A stretch of 64,000 nt of DNA from Pyrrhoderma lamaoense (lineage: Eukaryota > Basidiomycota > Agaricomycetes > Hymenochaetales > Hymenochaetaceae): the NCBI GenBank assembly GCA_002794735.1, contig NBAZ01000007.1, positions 558,001-622,000 of the forward strand. Direction: 5' to 3'. Both the position numbers and the translations under genes were made by a program. The notes under the pieces were generated by a model. The model did no database searches. It was not told where the DNA came from and saw only the letters and a program-made list of their open reading frames with translations. The stretch's first letter is position 1. Each line of letters starts with the position of its first letter. This document shows, piece by piece, positions 36,557 to 47,252 of the stretch.

Positions 36557-39500
36557 TCATCCACGAACCCGAGTAGGTCTTCTCAGAGTTCTTCGTACGG
36601 GCTTGTAGTCGGGTACGATGTTAGTCGATTTCTCTTGGAGAGTCACCCTAACAGGTAAACTCTTCACTGGAATACTACTTCCTCGTCGATCAGACTTGAG
36701 GACAGGAAGAGTTGTCGGTGGGGAGGGAATAGTTTCAACAGGGTCTTCAGAAAGTGTCGCTGAAGACGATGCGATTGACTCTAGTAGAGGGTCTGACTTG
36801 TGATTGACACCCTCTCCACTAATCTCATCATCCATGGTATGTATGTCTGTATCCGCGACTTTCTCTTGATTAATTGAAACAGAATCCTCTTCTCCCACAT
36901 TTTCCTCAGTTCTCTCTTCAATCCCATCAAGCACTTGTTCGTCCAGAAGCCGTGACTCTGCCTTCAGTGGCATTGTCGATTTAGGTGACGAATAGGTACT
37001 ATCAGTCACTACACCTCGCTGTTTGTGATTATGATATTCACGTAGCACTTCAGAGCGATCCCGTGTCCTATCCCATTTCTCGATGTAGTTCCATTTTCGC
37101 TTCTGAGGAGTTGTTCCTGTTGGAGGATTCTGAGAAGTACCCTGTTCCAGAATATCATGATTGCATCGCTGGATGTTAGTCAGATGTGAGGTAGATGATG
37201 ATTGATGTGTCAATAACTGTGTTTGAAGTGCATTTGCCTAGGAAAAGTAAGTAAATGGAGATCGATAACAGGCTGATTATTTAATCACCTCGATCATATG
37301 CTGTTTGCAGAATGAGTCGATATTTTTTAGTGCAATATCGAGAACACCTTGGCTTCCCTGGAGGGCTGTACTGGCATCATCTGCTAGATGCGTGCTACTT
37401 TCGACACGGGCACGTTTGATCTTGTGCTCTCGTTCAAATACTTCAAATGAAATAAATCACCTTATCCGACTGAGACCACATATAGCAACACACCTTTGGA
37501 GCAAGAGTTTAGGGTTTTTGACACTTGAATGATGCCCTCTGAATGTGTTTCAATTGCAGCGGTTGTTGTGTTACGAAGTTCTGTGAGACCTTCTTGCACT
37601 GAAGAGCTTGCATTGTGCAGCCCCTACGATGCTAATAAGCTTCAAGAGATGATGCTTTTCAAGAAAAAATACAAACCTCAGTCGCGGCAAGCTTAGCTTG
37701 ATTTCCTTCTGTGGCAATCTTTTCCAGAGAAGATGACCACACACGATTCCTAGTACCAATTTCACTCATATGAAGATCATGCTTCCTCGTTAAGGATTCC
37801 ATGTTTTCTGATGCTTGGGTATTAGACTCTTGCAGTCCAGAGACAGCGTCTCGTAGTCCCTTATCCCGTTCATCTACAAACTCTTCCAACATTGTTGATA
37901 AACGTTTCAGAAGGACATCCCTTGCCTTCAGCGCATTTTTCCTCTCAGCATCGAGTAACTTGGATAGATAAATATTCTGTTCTTTTAAGCGAGTAATCTC
38001 AGACTGAGCTGAGTGGGAAGTCATCTCGGTTTGTCGTTCTATAGCCTTTTTCTCGTTCTCAATAGCTGTCCGTGCCTCTTTTACCAGCCTGTCTATGATT
38101 GAACCCATAAACAGTATAGCTTGTTCTGCCTATAAATTAAAATCAGAGAAATAAATCATTGAAATTTGATTGACCTTACAGCAGTAAAATTGGTTGCTGT
38201 TGATCCCTCTATATCACCACAGAGAGCTTTGATATCGTTTTGGGTACTTCCTGACCATATTGACAACTCATTAGCCAACCGATCCTGAACTTCCTTGACG
38301 ATTGTCCAGATGTTTGTTAGATTTTGTTCTGAGGCATCCTCTTTAGACTGTATATTTTTCAGCGCTGATGAGATTCTTTTCATCTGTTCATCGATAATTT
38401 GTCGTTGGGAGATTATTGATGATGCCTCCTTTTTCTGGAAGGTTTCGGACACTAGCTTAATCTTGGCTATCGACTGTTCAGATGCTTTTACGAACATCTG
38501 CAAAGATGATAAAAAAGACTTTGCTTCCGTTTCTATAATACCAGAATGTCCCTTGATAGCTTTGGCACAGGATTCGAATTCGGACATCTTCCTCTCTGTA
38601 TGTATGGTGATCAGTTATATTGCAATAAACAAGATTTTTTTGAGTTACCTATTTTCCCGAAAAGACCAGTAACATCACTTGTACTTTCCTGTACTACCTT
38701 CTTCAATGCGGTTGCTATGTCATCTAAAACATCCTCAGAAGCTGCATGCGCCTTCCGCATAACCACCTCTTCTTCGAATGCTACTTTGACTTCCTTGAGT
38801 CTCCCGTCTTTCTCTCTAAGTTCTCCTTCACGGGTCCGAAGCTTCTCTTTAGTATTTTTGAGCTCACCATCGGTCTTCATAAGAAGCGAGATGCTTTGCT
38901 CAAACTCCTCTCTGACCAGGCGCATCTGGCTTTCAATCATCTCCACTTGCTTCTTTGACTCCTCAACCTCTGTTTGCCGCATTTCATGTTCAGAGTTTAT
39001 CTGTGCCCATGTATCTTCCGAGAAGTAAATCCCATTCTTCTCTCTGGCAGCCAAAACATCAGATTTCAACCGCTCAATTTCTGCAATGTAATCCTTGAGG
39101 AGTGCATTACGTGACATCCGTTGATTAACTTCGGGCTTATTTCTGATCGATTTGGCACGCATAGCATAGTCAAGAGTAGATAATGTCTCCTCCATATTGG
39201 AACGTGCTGGAGACACTGTGGCAATGATGCATGTTTTCGTGCGTCCACCAAGAGAATCCTGAAGAAGCCGTGTGAGTTTTGACTCGCTGTAAAGCTTGTA
39301 AGCAACGCTAGTGAGTGTTATGACGATTATACATACCGGTAAGGAACATGGGACGACCTGTCAACGAGAGCATTGATGACCCGACCGAGAGTTAGAAGAC
39401 TCTGGTTGATCATCCCTGCTTCTCGCGCCCGCTTATTTTCAGCTCCAGAACGGCCGATGTTTTCAGAGCCTGCCAGATCAACGAGGTTCAGCTTGCCCAC

Positions 39501-40533
39501 TTTAAGTAGGTCATCCCCAAGGGTAGAAGTCTCTTTTGAGTGTACAGTTATTGAGAAAACGGAATGAGAACGACTAGAATGATCGTTAAATTTCGTAGCA
39601 GCTATCTGTCGTCTTTGGCTTCCTTTAGCTAGTAAGGCGAGAGCTCCTGCAAAGTCTTTTACTGGTGTTTCCTCTAAACCTTGGATGAAAACTCCACGTT
39701 TACTTTGATCATCGAATATTCTCAATCCAGATTGCGCATCCTTAGAACTTCCCATGCCCATGGGTTGGCCCGAGCCCGAAGGAGCAGAGAGTTCTGGGGA
39801 AAGAAGATCACGTAGTTCCTCATTATAAAGTTCAACGTATGAGATTTTTACACTGTAATCACAACCTGAAGCTTCGAGTTGATGGAACAACTTGAATAGT
39901 GTACGTGGTATCATCCCTGCTTGAGCTGAGGGGTTTCCAAGAGGTGTCAGTCCAAGATCCCCCTGCATTGTATATCTGGTACATGTATTGTTAGTTGTTC
40001 TTTGGAAGTTGATGCAAACGAAAAACATACGTCTTTCCTGTTCCTGTTTGCCCGTATGCAAATAAAGTACAATTGTACCCCTGTATCACTTCCTCTAGCA
40101 TAGGATGTACAACATCCTGATATATTATCGCTTGGTCAGCTTCTGGGCCAAATACGACATCGAATGGGTATGTTCGTGTAGGTGGAAGGGTAACAACTGC
40201 TAATACGGAAGATGGTGCCGCCGTTTCAATGGTAATATTTTGACCTTTGGGTCCTTCGGTGGTTATTATTATAGGAGACGCCTCTTGAAGTTCCCTATCA
40301 TTACGTCTACGACATCTGATAACGACCTGTATGTTTGATTCCCCCTCATTTGGCTGTTGTAACTTCTTGCTGCTACTCGCGCCAGTATTTTCACATGAAT
40401 CTTCTCCAGGTACTTTGAGTTCAGTCTTCTGTTTTATGGCACTATCAAGACGATGCCGAGACCCAGAAGATGACGCGATATTAGAGGCTCCAGAGACACC
40501 ACGTAGGCGTGATGTATGTTTCCGTGATGCCAT
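36557..40533 (-). CDS. Kinesin-5 (BimC/Cut7/Eg5) mitotic motor
   Basis: This is a tetrameric plus-end motor that slides antiparallel spindle microtubules apart. ATG 40533 ([12 protein letters not shown]) opens a basic Ser-rich N-terminal extension before the motor ([15 protein letters not shown]). Motor motifs are [60 protein letters not shown] and the conserved [17 protein letters not shown]. The neck has [17 protein letters not shown] long coiled-coil stalk runs from about 39100 to 37300. The C-terminal tail contains a BimC-box-like region ([27 protein letters not shown] split over positions 36640-36560), the Cdk1-regulated localisation box of the family. TGA is at 36557. The first-intron donor falls directly after the P-loop GKT, with YTMQGD resuming downstream. 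Confidence 0.94.
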
Positions 40534-40694
40534 TGTTAAAGTCGATATTCGAACCAAGAGCCACTAAACCCAAGCTCGAACTCAGAAACAACTGCGACGC
40601 GTTCATCACGTGATCCCTTCCCTTACATAAGAATCATGCTAATAACTGACCACTAGATATTGTATTGCTGTCCTTCATATTCCTTACACATATC
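40534..40694. promoter_or_regulatory. Divergent promoter kinesin-5 / ELF1
   Basis: This 161-bp spacer contains an ACGCGT hexamer at 40597-40602 and, four bases on, the palindrome TCACGTGA at 40606-40613. In yeasts these are cores of MBF and Cbf1-type sites. A cell-cycle box would suit kinesin-5, but function here is inferred only from sequence. Confidence 0.45.
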
Positions 40695-41159
40695 ATGGGT
40701 AAACGCAAGAAATCATCTAGAAAACCCGCGACGCCGGCATCAAGAAGAAGAGAACCTCTTGGTGCGCACACATATACTTCGCTAGTTTCTTATCTAATAT
40801 GTCTATTCATGTAGAAACAACTTTTACTTGTCTCTTTTGCCACCATGACAAGTCCGTGAACGTCAAAATTGATCGTAAAGAGGGTGTTGCAACATTACTC
40901 TGTAGAATATGCGGCCAGAGATTCCAAGGGAAGGTCAACCGTGAGTTCAAATTCGTATGCATAGCCTGAATATTACTTACTTTAATCAAAAGACTTAACT
41001 GAACCCATTGACATCTACTCCGAATGGATTGATGCCGCAGATGCAGCTCAAAATGGTGTAGAAGAAGAGGGTGAATATCAGCGTCCATCTATGTCTAGAA
41101 CGAAGAGCCAGAGAGAAGAAGTGAGCGATGATGAGGAAGACGAGGAAGAAGATAGCTAG
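40695..41159 (+). CDS. ELF1: Transcription elongation factor ELF1
   Basis: This is a small nuclear zinc-binding factor that travels with RNA polymerase II and helps it through nucleosomes. The start ATG 40695 gives the diagnostic basic N-terminus MGKRKKSSRKP. After the first intron (GTGCGC...GTAG) comes TTFTCLFCHHDKSV and then LLCRICGQRFQ, forming the CxxC...CxxC zinc site. After the second intron come LTEPIDIYSEWIDAADAA and an acidic tail (DDEEDEEEDS), with TAG at 41157. Length (about 110 residues) fits fungal ELF1. It is divergent from kinesin-5. Confidence 0.95.
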
Positions 41160-41620
41160 TTACATATTAGACGTTTACATAAACACTCTACCGACATTTC
41201 AATGGCTGTATGCTTACATCCATTGCTAAAGATGGCCCACAGCTCTTCATCGCTGTTGAACCAATAGTATCAGCAGTGCTCCGTTCTTCAACTCAAGACA
41301 TCAGAGGTTGGTCTCTTCGGTGGAGAACGTACTTGCTTCAAATACTTCCTGCCTTCTGATATGTAACCCATGTATCATAACTCATATTTCATAAGTACAT
41401 ATCGTTATCATTTTGTAATTGTATTCCAATAGAGTTCACTTCGACATCAAATATCTGGTGCATAAGTATATTACTTACCTGTAGATCAGTGACTGAAAAT
41501 GACTAGTACTGTATTAGGTAACGTCTGACTGCCGAGACGTACAGCCGCAGCGGTTGTCTACGATAGCTTACCTTAAGTACTTAAACTATTCAGGATACGT
41601 GACTGTCTTGCCAACTTACA
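41160..41620. other. Spacer ELF1 to VPS55
   Basis: A 461-bp stretch between two plus-strand genes. It should contain the ELF1 3'UTR and the VPS55 promoter. No gene or distinctive motif is seen. Confidence 0.35.
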
Positions 41621-42175
41621 ATGGCAGCAGGTCTCAAGAGTAAGCTCAATGACCTTCAATCGATATTTCTTAGTTACAATGACCCATGTTCAGCGGTGAT
41701 TTTGCTTTCCTTTGTCCTGGCTGTGGGCTTTTTGCTCATCATCCTCTCTTGTGCACTTTGGTCAAACTGGCTTCCTCTTCTTGTTGGTATGTAATATTAT
41801 AACAGAGTGCAGTTTACTGTATCTTATAACAGACGTAGCTCTCACTTTTGCTATTGCGCCACTTCCAAATGCGCTGTTTGCACACTGTGGGGCCGATGAC
41901 TTCTCGACTGATGGTGAAGGCTCTGGTCCAGTCGACCTCGGCCGTTTCATCACCTCAATGGTTGTTGTCACTGGTTTCGCGTTGCCTTTGATACTAGCTC
42001 ACTCACAAATAATTCATCCTGCGGCATGTGTTATGTCGATTATTGGTGGAAGGTATGTCTTTCATAGACGTGTCCTAGTTCCAAATCAACCACTAACTAA
42101 TAATGATACAGCCTTGTATATGGCACCATTCTAGCCTATACCGCTACGTTCCGTCAAGAATCTGATGAATTTTGA
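41621..42175 (+). CDS. VPS55: Vacuolar sorting protein VPS55 (OB-RGRP family)
   Basis: This small endosomal protein has four transmembrane helices. It works with Vps68 in late endosome-to-vacuole traffic. Exon 1 (ATG 41621) gives MAAGLK, spliced at GTAAGC to TVILLSFVLAVGFLLIILSCALW. Next is NWLPLLVDVALTFAIAPLPNALFAHCG, then a short polar loop (TDGEGSGPVDLG), ITSMVVVTGFALPLILAH, and after the last intron a final helix SLVYGTILAYTATFRQE. TGA is at 42173. The NW-P-LLV...PLPN core is diagnostic of Vps55/leptin-receptor-overlapping-transcript proteins. It is convergent with TRS120, 188 bp apart. Confidence 0.95.
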
Positions 42176-42363
42176 AACCTGTTCTCCATTCCTCTTGAAA
42201 CATAATGGTGTTGTTCGGAGAAAATAGTAGTGAATGTACTAACTAATCTTGTTTATTTATTACCAATTTCATTATCGATCTATGGAGTTGACTGCCTCCA
42301 GTGTTCTAAGGTAAATTATATTGTCTACAATACAGGTAATAATGATACTAGTCAAGACTACAA

Positions 42364-45300
42364 CTAAGCTCGAACGGTTACTCTAAGATCTCCTGTTCCG
42401 CAGACGTTCGCCTCTTCTCCAATGACTATAGACCTGACCTCAGCTTGAATAGTGTACTGTCCTTGGAAACGAAAATCAAGATTGCGTGGTATTCTTTTGT
42501 CTCATCGCGTTGTAGTCGACCTAATGGAATATCTTTCAATGCACCATGTAGAGCAACATGGTCTGCGGGATCCACGGAGATAGTCAAAGAGAGAACGATG
42601 GACGATGCTAGGTTGAACATATCGTCAATTTCGACCTCAAAATAAACGAGATAAAACATTTTACGTCTTAGGTTTTGTACTCTTACTACCACACCAACAT
42701 AGGTATTTGGAACTGTTACCCCTGAGGAATCACAAGTTATTTCCTCTCTCGGATCCTCTAACAACGACAAGGCTACGCGGATTTCATCCTCACGGAGGGC
42801 GTTTAACATAGGCATAGTGAATCTTTGCTGTCGGAGGGACAGTTCGCCTGTTCTCGAACCAGATGCCTGACAGAATTAATTCAGTCGTCAAACACGAAGG
42901 CATCAAGAAACATACATTCTTTCTCACCTCCTTCCAAGAAGCCTGGACTCTCTTCAGAAGTTCCTCCCGATACCAAAATAGTACCCTCTGAAGATCATCC
43001 TCATTGTGTTTCAATCCCGTCACGACAAACTGTCGGTTAGTCAGAGAAGGTATTGGTTGCGTTGTCAAATTCTCTGGTAGAGAAAATCGTCGGACAGGTA
43101 AAAGCAACCTAGGTACTTGTTTCTTAGGAATTTTCATAACAATAGTAAAGTAATCTCACCTAAAGTTTGCCCCTGGAGGTATCACCTTGGACTGGGATAC
43201 TGTGCTTTCGTCAGGAAGAAACTGAGCCGATGTGTTGTTCACGTACATTCATTATTGGCTGATAAGGACACTTCAAAAGGGAGTCCATACATATTTTGTA
43301 CGTCCAGTATTAGCAGACACCAACCATAATCATCAATTCTCTCAAATAATTTACGCCAATCCGTATTTACGTCCTTATCATATAGTGATAGCTGGGAGAA
43401 AGGTACAATATTCAACCCCGTACACTCAAGCATCTGATAAACTGTGACAATAACGGGATAAAGTAGCTGTCGAGTATAAAAAGAAGTCGGTGCTTCTTTC
43501 TTGTCACCCTGAAGTTGGTGCGCGTAAGAATATGTGATTTGGATGGTTCCATCGGTACTGATTATACATAAGCTAAGTTAACTAAAACAAAGTGTTCGAG
43601 CTCACCAATCCGACTTGCCGTAACATCGTACAAGTAAAGTACACTCTTTCCCAGGACTTATAGTTTTTTGATGAATTTCCGAATCCCAAGAAAAAACTGG
43701 TCTCTTCACTAGGCTGTATTCCGTTTCGTAAGTATCAAACGCATCAAGTTCACGTGTTAAGTATTGCTCGAGTGTATTTTTAGTCGAGTCCTCGAAGGTC
43801 AGATCCATATAATCAATTGGAAGAGACGAAATATTCTCAACAGTGAGACGAATTAAAGACCTATTGTAATCATATATCTGCATCATTGTGATAATTACTA
43901 ATAAGACACTTACGACTCTCCCTCATAAAGCATGACCGCCCCGTTAGACAAAGAAGTTCTACGTATCCTTAAAGTTGGCTGCTCAGGAACAATTCTCAAT
44001 TCAAGGTACCTCGGCGGTACCGGAGGTTTGGAACTTCGTTCAGAGGAAATAGGATCAGAAAATTTATTCTTGTCCCATTTCTCCATAAGAGACGACGGCT
44101 TCCGTCTCTCTTTCTCGTTGATTAAGGTTATAGCATCGAGCAGCGTCTTTTCTTCTTCTTCTTCACTTAGGATAGGCAGTAGCGTCTCGTGATGTTCAAT
44201 CCCTGGCAACGAAACTTTGCAACCACGTACCACTAACGTCCCCGATTCGCTTGCCCTCCCGGCGAGTGTGAGATTTTCAGTAGAAGTTCCTTGTAAAACT
44301 ATAGACTGGGGTTTTCCTATGAAGGGAACACCCATTGTACTATTATGGCCACCTACTTATTATTAAGCACCTAGATTTCAACGTTGCACATACCTTAGTT
44401 CAATCTGGGTAATCTCTAAGGAAATATGGTAAGGGTTTACCAGAGTAACCACGAATTCTAGAATCTCGTTCGCTACAGCATATGCTTGACGCTGTATTAT
44501 ATTGTTAGTTGTCTGCTAGATTAAAAATCGCGGATATCAATACCTTATTAACAGTCATACGTCGAGGATTATATAAGAAAGGACCATATCCTTGGCCTCC
44601 ATTACTAGTTCCGTTCGCTTGAAGCTCAGGCCATACTCTTTCTGATGGCATCTTTACGAAAGGTGGGCTTGTAATTATATCAATTAAGATATGATTTAAG
44701 CACTGATTCTTGACACTCACGGGATAAACCTGATATTATTCACGAGCTCTTCTAGCCAGTATTTGAGTTTCCTGTCATCACCTCGTCTTCGAATCGTGGC
44801 CATAGCACGAGACGACACGGTATGGAAGTGGTACTGATCATCAGCATCCAATAAGAGATGCAATTCCTGTATCGCGGATGATGCGAATTGTGCTACCGAA
44901 GGATAGTCTGTTCACAGATCTATAAGTACATATCCCTGTGTTATGATAATAATTTTTCTTAATTACCAGGTAGTGATTCGGCAATTGCTAATGCCTCCCG
45001 TATCAACCCAACTTGAAGTTCTGTCCAAGTGTATCGTGTCATCAGAGCCTTTTGACGTAGTGTATGTGATAACTGAGTTTTACAGGGTTGAGATGGTTGT
45101 TTGGAATCTAGGTCTTTAGCAAAGCCTACAGACCGGAGATCCACACCATGTACTTTACAAACGTACGCAATAAGCTGTAAAACCCCAGAGTTCCCAGTAT
45201 TTTCATCCGACTCGCGAATTGCTACATCGCCTGCACTCGACCCAGGAGTGATCTTCTCAGTCTCGGATTCTGACTTTCCTCTATACTCCTCTCGCCCTTG

Positions 45301-47012
45301 AACTATCAAATCCATGATACAGGCAAGTAGCTCCCTTAAAATATAAGTTTCCTTTCGCCTGTAGTGAAGATTGGAGTATATCCTTGCCATATATTTCAAT
45401 GAATTAATTCGTTCTCGAGGTCCTAGGTGTAAAATCCAAGGCCCGTGAGCAAGGTTCAGTGCAGCTGATACCTCAGAACGAGATGTGCCAGGGTTTTTTT
45501 GGTCCATTTGTGTATTTGAGTTTTTCATGCTTGCTATAGTTTTCGGATCCATTTTTCCATGTAAAAGGAAATCGAATGAGAAGGAGCTTATCGTATCCGC
45601 TGTCCACATGTGGTACAGAAGAGAACAGTACCTAAAGCAGGATGAGATATAAAGAAGTGACAACTCGGATATAGACCCCTCGAGTTCTGGTGCTTCTGCC
45701 GAGCCGGAGTATAGCAAACCTGCACGAGACAATTTATCAAGAAATTCCGAGATGGAATCTTTAGGTTGATTGTTCTGACAACAAACATTAGCTTGGATGG
45801 ACGAATAATAATTGAAGCACAAACAAAACTATGTCCAGATAACCAACAGTCGATCACACCTGCTACTACAATACCTTCTAAAGCGGATGCTTGCCATGGC
45901 ATATCTTGGGGCTGTTTGAGACTATGGACGGCTTCATTGTACCTATAGACATGATGTTTCTAGCATACAGAAACGTTATACTACCACATGTCTCACCATA
46001 TTGAAGCGTCCATTGTTCTCCCTGACAGTAAGAAAAAGTCTCCGAGAACTTTATAAAGTCGAGTGTGAGACAAAGACCCAGTACCGACTGCATTAGGGCG
46101 CTTCTTAGAAGAAGAGGGTGCAAGAAGTTGTGAGTTCCGGTTATTTTCTATACCTGGTCCTAGAGTTGATGCACGTCTCATATTAAGCCTAGGATTACTT
46201 GCTCGATTAGTCCCTATGGGATTGTTTTGTGGGAAGCTGTTTGAAGAAGAGTCAAGAGAGGGTCTACCCTCAGAAGCTGCTTTATAGTTTGGGATTTTTC
46301 CAAATATTCCGGAATAAAGATATTCATCTCCCGTCAAGGATTCCAGTTCCTTCACCTAGGGGTGATAATTAGCTATTGACATATAAGACTAAATCAAAAC
46401 CTACAATGATAGAAAACTCGCCCAATATATTAGAACATAGTTCAGCTAGTAGTGTGCCAATATATAGTTTCTTGTTTCCCATCATACTAGGGATAACAAC
46501 CAAACCGGGGAGATTATTTCCAACATTCAGATTGGTATTTCCATCGCCTTCTTCAAATACGAAACACCTCCGGGCCAAAGGGTATACAGAAGTTGAAGGG
46601 AGGAGTTCTGCCACCAAACCGACAAACTGTGAATAGATGGAGGATAGTATATCTGTCTGTGTACAACTAGCAACCCCAATTACTCCAAGTGGAAAATCGG
46701 AGGGCCGAAATAAATTTAGAGATGAAAGATACTGAGAAGGTGGGTGTCTGATGTAGTTTAGAAAAAGGGATCCAGTAGCCAAAGGATTTGGCATAAACCG
46801 AGCTTAATGAAATGGTCAGAACAGAAGCATAATGTGTATATAAATTACTTCGCACCACGATCATCTCTACTATCCGCTGGTATGTCTCCAAGACGTATTT
46901 CGACAAACTGGCCTATTTCAGAAGCCAGATTTTCAAATGTAGCAGGTTGTATTGTCCCGATAGGCAGCAGGAGGATGCGTATATGTGCCAGTGACGCGAA
47001 AGCATAATCCAT
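42364..47012 (-). CDS. TRS120: TRAPPII complex subunit TRS120 (TRAPPC9), with C-terminal frameshift
   Basis: TRS120 is a large subunit of the TRAPPII complex, which activates Rab GTPases in late Golgi and endosomal traffic. ATG 47012 opens MDYAFASLAHIRILLLPIG, the diagnostic Trs120 N-terminus. Further family blocks are FVEIRLGDIP, FRPSDFPLGVIGVASCTQ, SLFLNYIRHPPSQ, LLAPSSSKKRPNA, the IgG-like beta-rich region (44340-43600) with PFIGKPQSIVLQGTS, and ALHGALKDIPLGRLQRDE near the C-terminus. The frame then breaks. After KEYHAIL the present frame runs 14 more codons to TAG at 42426. The next frame continues DFRFQGQYTIQAEVRSI to TAG at 42364, which is the conserved family ending. A one-base loss at about 42475-42486 explains this. 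It may be real or a base-call error. Outer limits here include the conserved end. Confidence 0.88.
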
Positions 47013-47252
47013 GTCATAAAAAGAATTTGAGTCAATTGCTAAGTTGTCAATACACCAATGAACATGAAAATGCTCGTAAATTTGCAAAAAGCAGGATGTA
47101 GTACGGAAAATTCAAGACTATGGGCATATACTCTAGGACGTTGATTTCAGTGGGCTCGGAAGAGCGCGCGTCCATGACCCACGTCCGCTAGACCCAAAAT
47201 ACTGTGACAACAAATAGCCACTAATATCTCTACAAGTTTATCATGTACGATA
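47013..47252. promoter_or_regulatory. Divergent promoter TRS120 / giant C1-finger gene
   Basis: This 240-bp spacer lies between two divergent start codons. No strong motif is recognised beyond a tract with GC-rich CCCACGTCCGC near 47180. Confidence 0.35.
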
